Positions 35,940 to 44,138 of a stretch of 64,000 bases of DNA are shown one piece after another. The notes beneath the pieces were generated by a model. It worked only from the letters and a program-made list of their open reading frames with translations, was not told where the DNA came from and did not search any database. The DNA lies in NCBI RefSeq assembly GCF_040581485.1, contig NC_090129.1, positions 27,432,764-27,496,763 of the forward strand, given 5' to 3'. Within the stretch, counting starts at the first letter, position 1, and every line of letters begins with the position of its first letter. The DNA comes from Linepithema humile. Taxonomy: Eukaryota; Arthropoda; Insecta; Hymenoptera; Formicidae. A program made the position numbers and the translations under genes.

Positions 35940-36055
35940 ATTCGGCCACTCGCACTACATTGCACTGGTGCACACTCAAGGCTGCTTAATGTTCACCAGT
36001 TTTTTATTCGTGTTCATCAGAGTAGTGTAGTGCAGTGTAGTGCGAGTGATCAAAT
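35940..36055. mobile_element. Small MITE with ACTCGCACTA arms (second copy)
   Basis: ATTCGGCCACTCGCACTACA at the left is mirrored by TGTAGTGCGAGTGATCAAAT at the right. The arm and the core AAGGCTGCT are shared with the 11484-11730 element, so the two are members of one family. Confidence 0.65.
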
Positions 36056-36099
36056 TCAATATAAATGTATTAAGTAAAATAAGTGTATATGTATATAGG

Positions 36100-37240
36100 T
36101 TATAAGTATTGTTTTAATTTTACCATACATTCTGTCAAAAAGCTTTAGTGTATGATCTGTCTAAAATAAATAAAATTAAATATCTCAAAGTTTAATATTT
36201 CAATTCTACGTATCCTAAATTAGTTCCAACAATATTTATAATTTCTAGTCAATTTTATATATAAAAAAATATAGCATAAGTCACTTTTTGTGATTATCCT
36301 AAATTAGTTCCAATATTTATAATTTCCAGTCAATTTTATATTCATAGAAAATAGGAAACAAAAATTATAAACATAAACTCGACAAGAAATCTTGTAATAC
36401 ACAAAATTAAAATTGACCAGAAATTATAAATATTGTTGGAAATAATTTAGGATACATAGAACAGAAATATTAAGCTTTGATATTTAATTTTATTTATTTT
36501 AGACAAATGATACACTAAAGTTTCTAAACAATGGTCTTATAAAACATAATGATGATTGGTATGATTGTATAAATTAATTTTACAATACATTCTGTCAAAA
36601 AAGCACATTATTTGAGACTTTAGTGTATGATTTGTCCAAAATAAATAAAATTAAATATCTCAAAGTTTAATATTTCTGTTCTATGTATTTTAAATTAGTT
36701 CCAACAATATTTATAATTTCCAGTCAATTTTATATTTTATATATAAAATTTATTTTATATATAAAAAAAATATAGTATAAGATACTTTTTGTAGTTATCC
36801 TAAATTAGTTCTAATATTTATGATTTCCAGTCAATTTTATGTCCATAGAAAATAAAAAACAAAAATTATAAACAAACTCGATTATAAACAAACTCGACAA
36901 GAAATCTTGTAATACACAAAATAAAATTAACTGAAAATTATAAATATTGTTGGAACTAATTTAGGATACATAGAACAGAAATATTAAACTTTGACATTTA
37001 ATTTTATTTATTCTGGATAAATCATACTAAAATCTTGAAACGTGTGCTTTCTTGACTGATTAAAATTGACTGGAAATTATAAATATTGTTGGAATTAATT
37101 TAGGATACATAGAACAGAAATATTAAACTTTGGTATTTAATTTTATTTATTTTAGACAAAGCATACAAAATTTCTGAAACGTGTGCTTTTTTGACAGATT
37201 CTAAATTAGTTTCAACATTTATAATTTTCAGTCAATTTTA
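36100..37240. repeat. Array of direct and inverted AT-rich units
   Basis: Blocks such as CCTAAATTAGTTCCAACAAT with ATTTATAATTTCCAGTCAAT, and CATACATTCTGTCAAAAA with AAATAAATAAAATTAAATATC, recur at least six times in both orientations (for example near 36220, 36290, 36420 inverse, 36690, 36790, 36930 inverse and 37060 inverse). It looks like one palindromic AT-rich element that was tandemly multiplied or inserted into itself. No coding content. Confidence 0.7.
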
Positions 37241-37419
37241 TCAGAATCAAAACAAAACAGTATTGTTTTACCTTTCAAAAAATTGTCGTACCTATATATT
37301 AAATTTAAAAAAGCTGTTGTATATATATTACAAAAAAAGAAATGATATCTATCAAAAAATTACCTTTTTTAAAAAAAGGTAAAAAAAAGGCGCCAAGAAT
37401 GTTACTTTAATACTTTTAT

Positions 37420-37940
37420 GCACAAAATAATGAAACAAATAAATTGGTATAAAGAAAACACATTGGTTTAAAAAAAAAGTATGCAGTTGCATGTTGCAAA
37501 TTACATATTTTTTCTTGAAAGCAATTATGTGTTTTCTTTATATCAATTGATTCGTCTCATTATTTTGTGCATAAAAGTATTAAGATAAGATTCCCGAAAA
37601 TTGAATGTTTTACAAGATATTTTGTATTTTATGTCAAAATGCTGTAACTTTCAAGCCTCATAACTCGAAAAGTACTTAATGAAAAATAACTTCATTATAG
37701 TGTTTTGAAAAGCTCTTGACACCAGCTATTAGATTTTGGAATCAAAAATAGGGTGTTCTATTTAAAAAAACAAAGTTGACCTCCATATAACCTTGGCATG
37801 TACACCCTAAGTTAAACCAATGTCATCATTGGATGTCCCCCTCCAAACGCAACAACTTTGATCTAAATCATTTTTCTTGAAAATGTCTCTAAAAAGTTAT
37901 TCACGTGGGGTTTTTAAAATGGGACACCCTGTATATAACT
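37420..37940. repeat. Dispersed repeat, copy also at 48.0-49.3 kb
   Basis: An inner hairpin (AATTGGTATAAAGAAAACAC mirrored by GTGTTTTCTTTATATCAATT) is followed by about 350 bp nearly identical to 48940-49240 (GATTCCCGAAAATTGAATG, TAACTCGAAAAGTACTTAAT, GGCATGTACACCCTA). It ends in AAATGGGACACCCTGTATAT. Probably a non-autonomous element or the 3' tail of one; I see no transposase in it. Confidence 0.65.
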
Positions 37941-38441
37941 ATTTATTAATTAAAAATAGTCTGGCACTCTAAGCGTTAAAAAAACTAATATGTATAATTA
38001 TTATAATTAAAATTCTTAATATTTTATATCTATACAGAAACTTTTGGCAAAAGTGAAAGACTTCCTCGAACATTCTGAGTTATGTGAAAAACATATCATA
38101 CAGAAATATATAAACCGTTATTCGGATTTCTTCGTCTTTGTTGGAATATCTTACATCTTAGCGGCAATAACTTTTTCCTGTGGTCCTTTGTTCTTGCCTA
38201 TAAATCTTCCAATGGAAGCATGGTATCCATTTTCTACCGATACTTTTTACACTAGAAGTATTCTTTACATTATGCAAGTATTCGCCATCTTACAAACGGG
38301 ATTCTGTATCACGGTGGACTTTATGATTGCTATGTTCTTCTGGTATTCTGCTGCAAGATTAGAAATGCTGGGACAAGAATTACAACAAATAACACATGAA
38401 AATCAAATAAAAACATGCATAAGAAAACATCAAGAAATAAT

Positions 38442-38444
<3 letters not shown>

Positions 38445-38488
<44 letters not shown>
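38445..38488. repeat. (TA)n microsatellite at exon 2 donor
   Basis: A pure TA run begins inside the splice donor of odorant-receptor exon 2 (AG|GTATATAT). Expansion here could affect splicing; that is inference. Confidence 0.9.
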
Positions 38489-38489
<1 letters not shown>

Positions 38490-38552
38490 AATAATATTTT
38501 TACACTAATGATAATGATAAAAAAGTATTCTTAAATTATGTCATAATAATAG

Positions 38553-38640
38553 TAAACCCTCGATTTTATGAACCCTGATTTACTGGATTTTGAAAAATCT
38601 GGACAAAATCTGAAAACTTCAAAAATATTTAAAACTTAAA
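38553..38640. mobile_element. pogo-like terminal sequence
   Basis: GTAAACCCTCGATTTTATGA with CCCTGATTTACTGGATTTT is about 75 percent identical over 85 bp to the sequence at 63913-64000, which begins with CAGTGGATTCTCG after TA. Only one end is seen. Confidence 0.45.
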
Positions 38641-38649
38641 TGGCCCGTT

Positions 38650-39367
38650 AGTAATTCATGAGATAACTCAAAGCTTGGCACGATCTGTACATTTCGGCCG
38701 ATTTCCGTAAGTTAACGTCTACCGGCTCCCCACTACGTCTTGAGACCACGCATACGACGCTCTGCCTCAGGTACAACGCATCTGTAACGCGATGAGGTTC
38801 CGTGCTCCCTGACTGCCAAATATCAATACTTTAAACATGATCTAAAACGTTTTTAATAAAAACGTTTTTAATAATAACGTCTTATTCAATTTAAATTAAC
38901 AATTATTTATTAATTTATAAATTAGAAAGAATCTCTGGAACATTTAACAAATCCAATCTATCGAATATAATTTAATAGTATTTTAGGATTCTTATATCGT
39001 AAATCTAATGATCGAGAATTTTGAAACTTTGTTATTGAATTAATTATTAAAAGAAGATTATTAAAAAGAAAAAGATTTCAAAGATCGAGTTTAAAGTATT
39101 GATACTTGGCAGTCAAGGGACATCGAACCTCATCGCGTTACAAATGCGTCGTACCTGAGGCAAAGCCCCACGTACGTTGTCTCAAGACGTAGTAGGGAGC
39201 CGATAGGCGATAGCTTACGAAAATCGACCAAAATGTGCAGATTGTGCCAAGCTCTGAGGCACTGATGCGATATCGCCCACCGCAGTCCCGGCTCCGCTGC
39301 CTCACACAACCTTACAGAAGCGTACGTCATGTATCCGTGTGCCACACGGATACGTGACGTACGCTTA
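38650..39367. mobile_element. Foldback element with 190-bp arms and a terminal palindrome
   Basis: 38655-38845 (AAAGCTTGGCACGATCTG ... CTGCCAAATATCAATACTTT) is matched in inverse at about 39083-39262, near 80 percent identity, around a 240-bp AT-rich centre. Beyond the right arm, 39316-39367 is an almost perfect palindrome (GCGTACGTCATGTATCCGTG mirrored by CACGGATACGTGACGTACGC). The 85-bp segment leading into that palindrome recurs in inverse at 61376-61462. Confidence 0.65.
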
Positions 39368-39693
39368 ATACGTATAATTTAAGAGATATCAAAAAATGTT
39401 TCAAATAGAAGTTGTATGGCTTGAAATAAGCTTTATAATTGTTTAGTTAGATTTTCAAAAAATGTAATTTTTTTTTAATTTACCTCCACCTCTTGTTATT
39501 TTTTCAAATTTCAAAATTTTTGTAATGACAAAAGTTGTAGCATTTTTTACGCTGAATTCAACTATATATTAACAATAAATATTATGTTATTGCTCTTCCT
39601 TAATTAAATTAATAATCGTGTTGATATAAAGCATATAGAGCAAGAGCTGGATCGAGTTGCTCAAAAATTCAATTTTTATTAAAAATTATTACA
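39368..39693. other. Non-coding stretch
   Basis: AT-rich; no gene seen. It may be the body of a truncated Penelope-type copy whose tail motif follows. Confidence 0.35.
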
Positions 39694-39728
39694 TACGTTT
39701 CGGCCAAGGAATGTGGCCATCTTCAGTG
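39694..39728 (-). ncRNA. Hammerhead-like motif
   Basis: The minus strand reads CACTGAAGAT, then a hairpin with stem GGCC / GGCC around ACATTCCTT, then GAAACGTATG. It is the cleanest of the five motifs: CTGAAGA, strong stem II, GAAA. The neighbouring minus-strand DNA is AT-rich with no RT remnant recognised. Confidence 0.45.
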
Positions 39729-39796
39729 TAAAAATTGATAACGCAAAAAAAACCTTTTAATTAAAGAAGTAGAGAAGCGTTGATGAGAACAATTAA

Positions 39797-39820
39797 TATA
39801 CACACACACACACACACAAA
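39797..39820. repeat. (CA)n microsatellite
   Basis: A pure CA run of about 22 bp. Confidence 0.85.
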
Positions 39821-40370
39821 ACGCTCTCCAAACGTAGTTTTTATTTTGACAACGCATCCTCTGATACTACGGGTCGTACAATTATTTGTAGTTAGTCTTA
39901 TAATATATGTGTGAAGCCACGGACCATCTTGAACGGTCCGTCAAAACTATGTAATGAGAAATTCAAAATATGACATGTGTCCACGGTAGTGAGTGGGACT
40001 CAACTGGCCTCAAGCATATATGATTTTATTATGTTCCGAAATCGTATCTTTCAAAAATGAGTCATCAGTATTACACTATATGCGTCACCTATGTCGTCTC
40101 GTACATTATATTGGAGCCTTGCGACGAAATTTTAATCGAGGAAACAAGCGCAAGCGTCGTTTGTTCAAACAAACTATTCGATGACACGTACACAGACCAC
40201 ACGTCAGTGTAGTGAGTTACCACTATAAACAAATGCGTACACCTACGTAGATCCGTAGGCTACGTTGATAATATCATTTTCATTTTTAGTTCTATTGAAA
40301 TGATGGCGTTTTCGCGTCGGAGTTCGTCTGGCACTCCAGCATCCTCTTAAGAAACGATACCGCACGCAAA
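39821..40370. other. Non-coding stretch, higher GC
   Basis: No gene recognised. Base composition is more even than in the surrounding AT-rich DNA, which suggests transposon-derived sequence joined to the block on the right. Confidence 0.35.
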
Positions 40371-41262
40371 TCAAGATACAATATTCGCAAAACAATATAG
40401 GACAATATTCAAAAAACGATAATCAAGAACGATACTCCAAAAAACGATACTCGAGAAACGGTCGAAACGGTACTCAAAACGATATTCGGAAAACGATACG
40501 CAAAAACGATAGCCGAAAACGTTATTCAAAACGATACTTAGACACAATAATCGGAACGCAAAACGACACTTAGAAACGGTAATCGAAACGATACGGTAAC
40601 AGACTTGCCAGAGACGTTCATATTTCCTCCAAAGCCGCGACCTCCGAGATTCCACCGATGCTGAACGCCCAAGAGGATGGACACCAAAAAACACGTTAAC
40701 GGTGAGAGTCCTGTCAGAGACGCTTCAATTTCTATAAAGGCGTGACTTCCAAACGTCGCTCAGAAACGACGCTCATCCGCAATATCCGTACTAACGATAA
40801 TACACAAATTTTCTGTGGCTAACATAAATACAAAATGAACGATAATTTCGATAGAGACACTCAAGTTTCCGCGACGAATTGATCGTTACGCTACAAGGCC
40901 GAATTCAAACTCTCGCTGCGAAACGGCATTGTACTCCACGCAAATTTCGCGATTCAGATTCTGTACAAATTATTATTAAACAGTATTTTCGTAAAAACAA
41001 CGGTAACGGTATCTGTCAAATTCGGCAAGACAGGAACGATAACGATACAATTATTTTCCCCGATCGCGAGTGTTCGGACTGTCGACGGCACAACGTTTCA
41101 AAGAAGGATACGGTAAAAGCGGTAACCGGGGTTAGCCAACCTCCTGCTGTAAAAGTCACCGGAAAGCGGTATCGGTATTTCACATTTCGATTGAAACAAT
41201 CGCAAAGTTCTCGCGGTAATGAAATTCGCCGAAGGCGTTAGCTTTAGCCAGTATCACGAAGT
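40371..41262. repeat. Degenerate AACGATAC-rich repeat block
   Basis: From 40375 to about 40600 the motif AAACGATAC(T)C recurs roughly every 15-25 bp in diverged form. Between 40600 and 40900 a longer unit (about CAGAGACGTTCATATTTCC, AAAGCCGCGACCTCC) recurs three times, diverged. A 120-codon plus-strand frame at 40879-41241 continues the same vocabulary (AACGATAACGATAC) and resembles no protein I know. It may be the inner part of a tandem-repeat-rich transposon or a host minisatellite. Confidence 0.5.
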
Positions 41263-42128
41263 TATAGCTACCCTGGGTAATGGCCTTACAAAGGTGGTGC
41301 GGCTACGCTCGTCGGGACCCTCCTTTGGAGCTGCTCCTTCCCGGTTGCTGGCTCGTCGAACAGTGATCTTTTGAGGTCCCCCTGGCTCATGTCGAATCTC
41401 CGCGCATCGGTCAGCGCACTCTATTTATAATTTTTTCTCGAGTCGCCTGTCGATTGTAAACAGCTCCGACCTCGTCAATTGTTTATTCTTTTCATGGTGG
41501 TTGCCAACAGCCTAAAGGACCCCGCATAAACCTTATGGAAAGTGGCCCTCGATGAAATTCGCTGAAATTGCAATATGTTATAGTCCTTGGTGTCCTGATT
41601 AAAAGTCTCAATGGGCACGAAGCTTGAAAATTAATAGTTTTTTGTCTAGAGATGTTTGAAGTCCTAAACTTTTGCTATGCCGTGATGACATATCCGTGAT
41701 ATATATATTTTTTAAACTCTTTTAGCAGTGCAATATATTCCTCTCGGAACATTCAGCAGCATTTGTGTCTTATATTAGATGGCTTGAGGGGTACGTTTCC
41801 ATTGACCTATCCTCGTATTACTTCATCCTAAATTCAGGTAGTTAGGTCTTGTGGTATACGTCTCTTTAGTCTTCTAGTCGTTTTGATTACAGTGAAAAAT
41901 TACACACCAAATTAAATTATGATTAATAAAATATTTCTGGTATTAAATAATAGTTATAATATTATTTAAATTGTAGACGTTTTTTTTGCTTTATTTTTTA
42001 TATGATAGAAGTAGTGAAAGTGCAAATTAAAAAAAAACAAAATTGTTAATTAAAATAATTTTATTTTATTATAATAATATAATGAATAAATATTCGCTAG
42101 AATGAATAAAATAAATGAGAAAAAAAGT
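41263..42128. other. Non-coding stretch, probably transposon-derived
   Basis: GC-richer until about 41500, with CTCTATTTATAATTTT as a TATA-like element near 41420 that could belong to a lost LTR. AT-rich after 41880. No protein motif seen. Confidence 0.35.
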
Positions 42129-42368
42129 ATAATAGGCAGGGATCGAACCTGTCGACAGGTCGACAGCGTGATAGCCCAGGGCCTAAGTGCTCGAGCTACG
42201 CCGCCATCTCGACAATCGATCGAACAGGACCAGAATATAAGGAACGCCATAAACTTCAAATCAATTTTTCTCGAAAACGGCTAAGCGTTGCGCTATCCTT
42301 TTACTCTTCTGATAGAGTACTATACCATATAAAAATTTGTTTGACCCCAAGTCCGCGTCCTCCCCTTG
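42129..42368. mobile_element. Terminus of a second Tc5-like element
   Basis: The sequence ends GTCCGCGTCCTCCCCTTG|TAAG. CCTCCCCTTG is identical to the right end of the 43536-53480 element, and the following TAA-G fits its TNA duplication in a CTNAG-type target. Inside it, TCAATTTTTCTCGAAAACGG resembles the TTTTTCTCGCGAATG of the other TIR. A tRNA-like sequence occupies the inner edge, as in the other copy. The rest of the element is not visible. Confidence 0.5.
42130..42210 (-). ncRNA. tRNA-like sequence with A and B boxes
   Basis: The minus strand has GGCGTAGCTCGAGCACTTAGG (A-box-like), CTGGGCTATCACGCTG (anticodon-arm-like), and GGTTCGATCCC (a perfect B box). It then reads TGCCTATTATAC and a T7 run that would stop Pol III. 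The T stem forms four pairs, but the acceptor strands do not pair, so it is not a functional tRNA gene. Confidence 0.5.
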
Positions 42369-42489
42369 TAAGTATAATAAAGCAACTCTCGAATTTTGAT
42401 ATAAATGAATAAATTAACCTTTTCTTGTGTACAACTATCAGTCTCAAACTTGTATCACAGCACGGTCTATTCTCAGCATGTCTATATAT

Positions 42490-42815
42490 TGTTGCGCTCG
42501 CGCCGCGGGAATTCGTTGATTGTGACGTGTGGGCTGCGAGTTGGCATTGAGAAGCGTCGCTTAGTAATTTGTAAATAAGTTGAAAAGCGTCGCTTAGTAA
42601 TTTGTAAATAAAGTGTCAAGTGTGAGTTACGCTTGGTCCTCGGTGCCGTGAGGACGCGTTTCGGATGTGAGACGGTTTTCTTAATTGTACACAATAGTTC
42701 TGTTGTTACATTTCTAATCGTGTTATCGTTGAGTTCATTAAAGTTTGTTATTCTCTAATTGAGTTTATTATTTCTTGCGTGAGTGCATTCGCGAGTAATT
42801 GTCGCGAGTGCAACA
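42490..42815. mobile_element. Solo LTR (326 bp)
   Basis: TGTTGCGCTCGCG ... CGCGAGTGCAACA has LTR-type TG...CA ends with short inverse termini, flanked by ATAT on both sides (a possible 4-bp duplication in AT-rich DNA). It contains a 38-bp internal duplication (AAGCGTCGCTTAGTAATTTG) and AATAAA signals. No PPT adjoins it, so it may be unrelated to the neighbouring BEL remnant. Confidence 0.5.
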
Positions 42816-42835
42816 ATATTATTTAGTCAAATCAT

Positions 42836-43532
42836 CGCTCGGTAGTGGACAAAGCTTCTTAACCGGTTTTTTAAATTCACCGTTTCTTGTCTTGACGGTT
42901 ACCACACGTATCGCTCCATCTTGTCCGGGGTGTAAAGCCATGACTTTTCCTAGAACCCAATTCAGTGGAAGTACATAATCCTTCTTGACTAGAACCACCG
43001 TGCCTAATTCGACATTGTCTCCTAATTCTGTCCATTTCTTTCGCTGCTGTAGCTCGTGCAGGTGCTCTTTGTGCCAACGATCTCAAAACTATTGACGCAG
43101 TCTTTGCAAATTCTGCCAATGAGATAACCTATTTTCTGGAATCTTAGAGTAGTTATATTGTGCAGGTTGTATGAGTAAATCGCCTATTAGGAAATAGGAT
43201 GGGGTTAATGCGGAAAGGTCGTTTAGGACACTAGATAAAGGAATGAGGGGCCTTGAATTCATGATTGCTTCAACTTGGTTCAGCAACGTATTGTATTCCT
43301 CATAGATGAGTATCCTCCTTTGAGTCACCGTATACAAATGGTGTTTTGCCACTTTCATCGCCGCCTCCCACATACCTCCAAAATGCGGTGCGCGCGGAAT
43401 AAAATTCCATTTTATTTTTTGACGAGCTAAACTAAACTCTATCTCTGGATTATTTGTTTTCAAGAACATGAACACTTCCTTCAACTCTCTTGCGGCTCCT
43501 ACGAAGTTCGTTCTGTTGTCAGAGAATACTTC
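42836..43532 (-). pseudogene. Second BEL/Pao element: integrase C-terminus and DUF5641
   Basis: The minus strand carries SDNRTNFVGAARELKEVF, APHFGGMWEAAMKVAKHHL and NQVEAIMNSRPLIPL of a BEL/Pao integrase. It then shifts frame near 43090 into a DUF5641 segment (WVLGKVMALHPGQDGAIRVV). The part upstream in the gene is cut by the Tc5-like insertion; its continuation is at 53484-53600. The 5' portion of the same or a related element continues to 55632. It is broken by a stop near 43090 and the large insertion. Confidence 0.85.
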
Positions 43533-43535
43533 TGA

Positions 43536-43733
43536 CAAGGGGAGGCTCAGGATTTGTCCTCTCCGATTTTGATGAACTTTAAATATATAATAGTACTACC
43601 TTCCTATTAATTACTGGTAAAGCCACTCGACGCAACTCTCAAGCATTCGCGAGAAAAATTAGTTTAAACTTTTCCGTGTCCGTAATGTACCCATGCGTGA
43701 AAAATCAATCGTCGAGCACTAGTAGCCGTGAAC
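43536..43733 (+). repeat. Left TIR of the Tc5-like element
   Basis: About 198 bp, from CAAGGGGAGG to AGTAGCCGTGAAC, matched in inverse by 53282-53480 with about three differences. The high identity suggests either recent movement or gene conversion between arms. Confidence 0.9.
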
Positions 43734-44138
43734 AAAATGGAAGGTCATCATTTCGAGCATTTATTGTAGTTGAATAGTGAGAAGCGAGGGGACTCACCAA
43801 AATAAAGTACCCCGATGGTGAGAGAAAATGGCAAAAACTAATTTTCACTGATTACAGCGCAATCTATCACGATTCGAAAAAATGTCTCTGACAAAACTTA
43901 CGTATTTTTTTCCAAGGAATCCCAATCTGCAATAAAAAATGGAGGTTCCCATTTAAAATTTCAAAGTTGCCACTTGCCGCACCCCCAAGGGGCGATGGGA
44001 GCGGATTAATTTTTACACAGGCAGACGTCCTCCTTGATAATATTAAAAGTTTATTTGGGACATTTTTTCGTACAATGCTTATTTTTCGAAATATTTAGTT
44101 GTCTCAAGTTAAATGGGACACCCTGTATATATATATAT
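43734..44138 (+). pseudogene. 3' tail of a transposase gene (HHFEHLL end)
   Basis: Directly after the TIR the plus strand reads EGHHFEHLL-stop at about 43738-43766, the usual C-terminus of a widespread insect Tc1/mariner-type transposase. It is followed by about 350 bp of 3' sequence related to 60262-60430 (CTGCAATAAAAAAT..GG.TTCCCATTTAAAA) and ends in AAATGGGACACCCTGTATAT. Only the last few codons survive. Confidence 0.45.

Larger units (their letters stand above)
34598..38037 (+). other. Odorant-receptor intron 1, repeat-filled
   Basis: A 3.4-kb interval from GTTTGA (weak donor) to TATACAG. OR introns are usually short, so most of this was probably gained by insertion. It holds a CG/CA microsatellite, a small MITE, an inverted-repeat array and a diverged dispersed repeat, listed separately. 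No coding content otherwise. Confidence 0.6.
34301..38444 (+). pseudogene. Odorant receptor (7tm_6), first two exons only
   Basis: Exon 1 (34301-34597) encodes MVLIQIEIHQVLRI ... LILCRIGRSRLQ. Exon 2 (38038-38444) encodes KLLAKVKDFLEHSELCEKH ... GPLFLPINLPMEAWYPFSTD ... MFFWYSAARLEMLGQELQQ. The junction is in phase 0. Together they give about 235 residues with three to four hydrophobic segments and the layout of an insect odorant receptor, including the (A/S)AARxExL motif after the fourth membrane segment. Insect ORs are about 380-400 residues and end in a conserved C-terminal TM7 exon; none of that is seen downstream, where sequence passes into TA repeats and transposons. Exon 2 ends in phase 2 at AG|GTATAT. 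The frames are open, so this is a truncated gene, a pseudogene, or one with exons lost to insertions. The 3.4-kb intron is full of repeats. Confidence 0.75.

Noticed and set aside
40371..41241. Protein-coding gene(s) in the AACGATAC block
   Set aside because: Frames on both strands simply follow the repeat vocabulary and show no domain or splice logic.
42130..42210. Functional tRNA gene
   Set aside because: A and B boxes and a T-run are present, but the acceptor strands do not pair and the anticodon arm is irregular. The same applies to 32878, 53226 and 61205.
42490..42815. 3' LTR of the second BEL element
   Set aside because: No polypurine tract adjoins it, its ends differ from the LTR edge at 55631, and it has its own ATAT flanks, so it is more likely an independent solo LTR.
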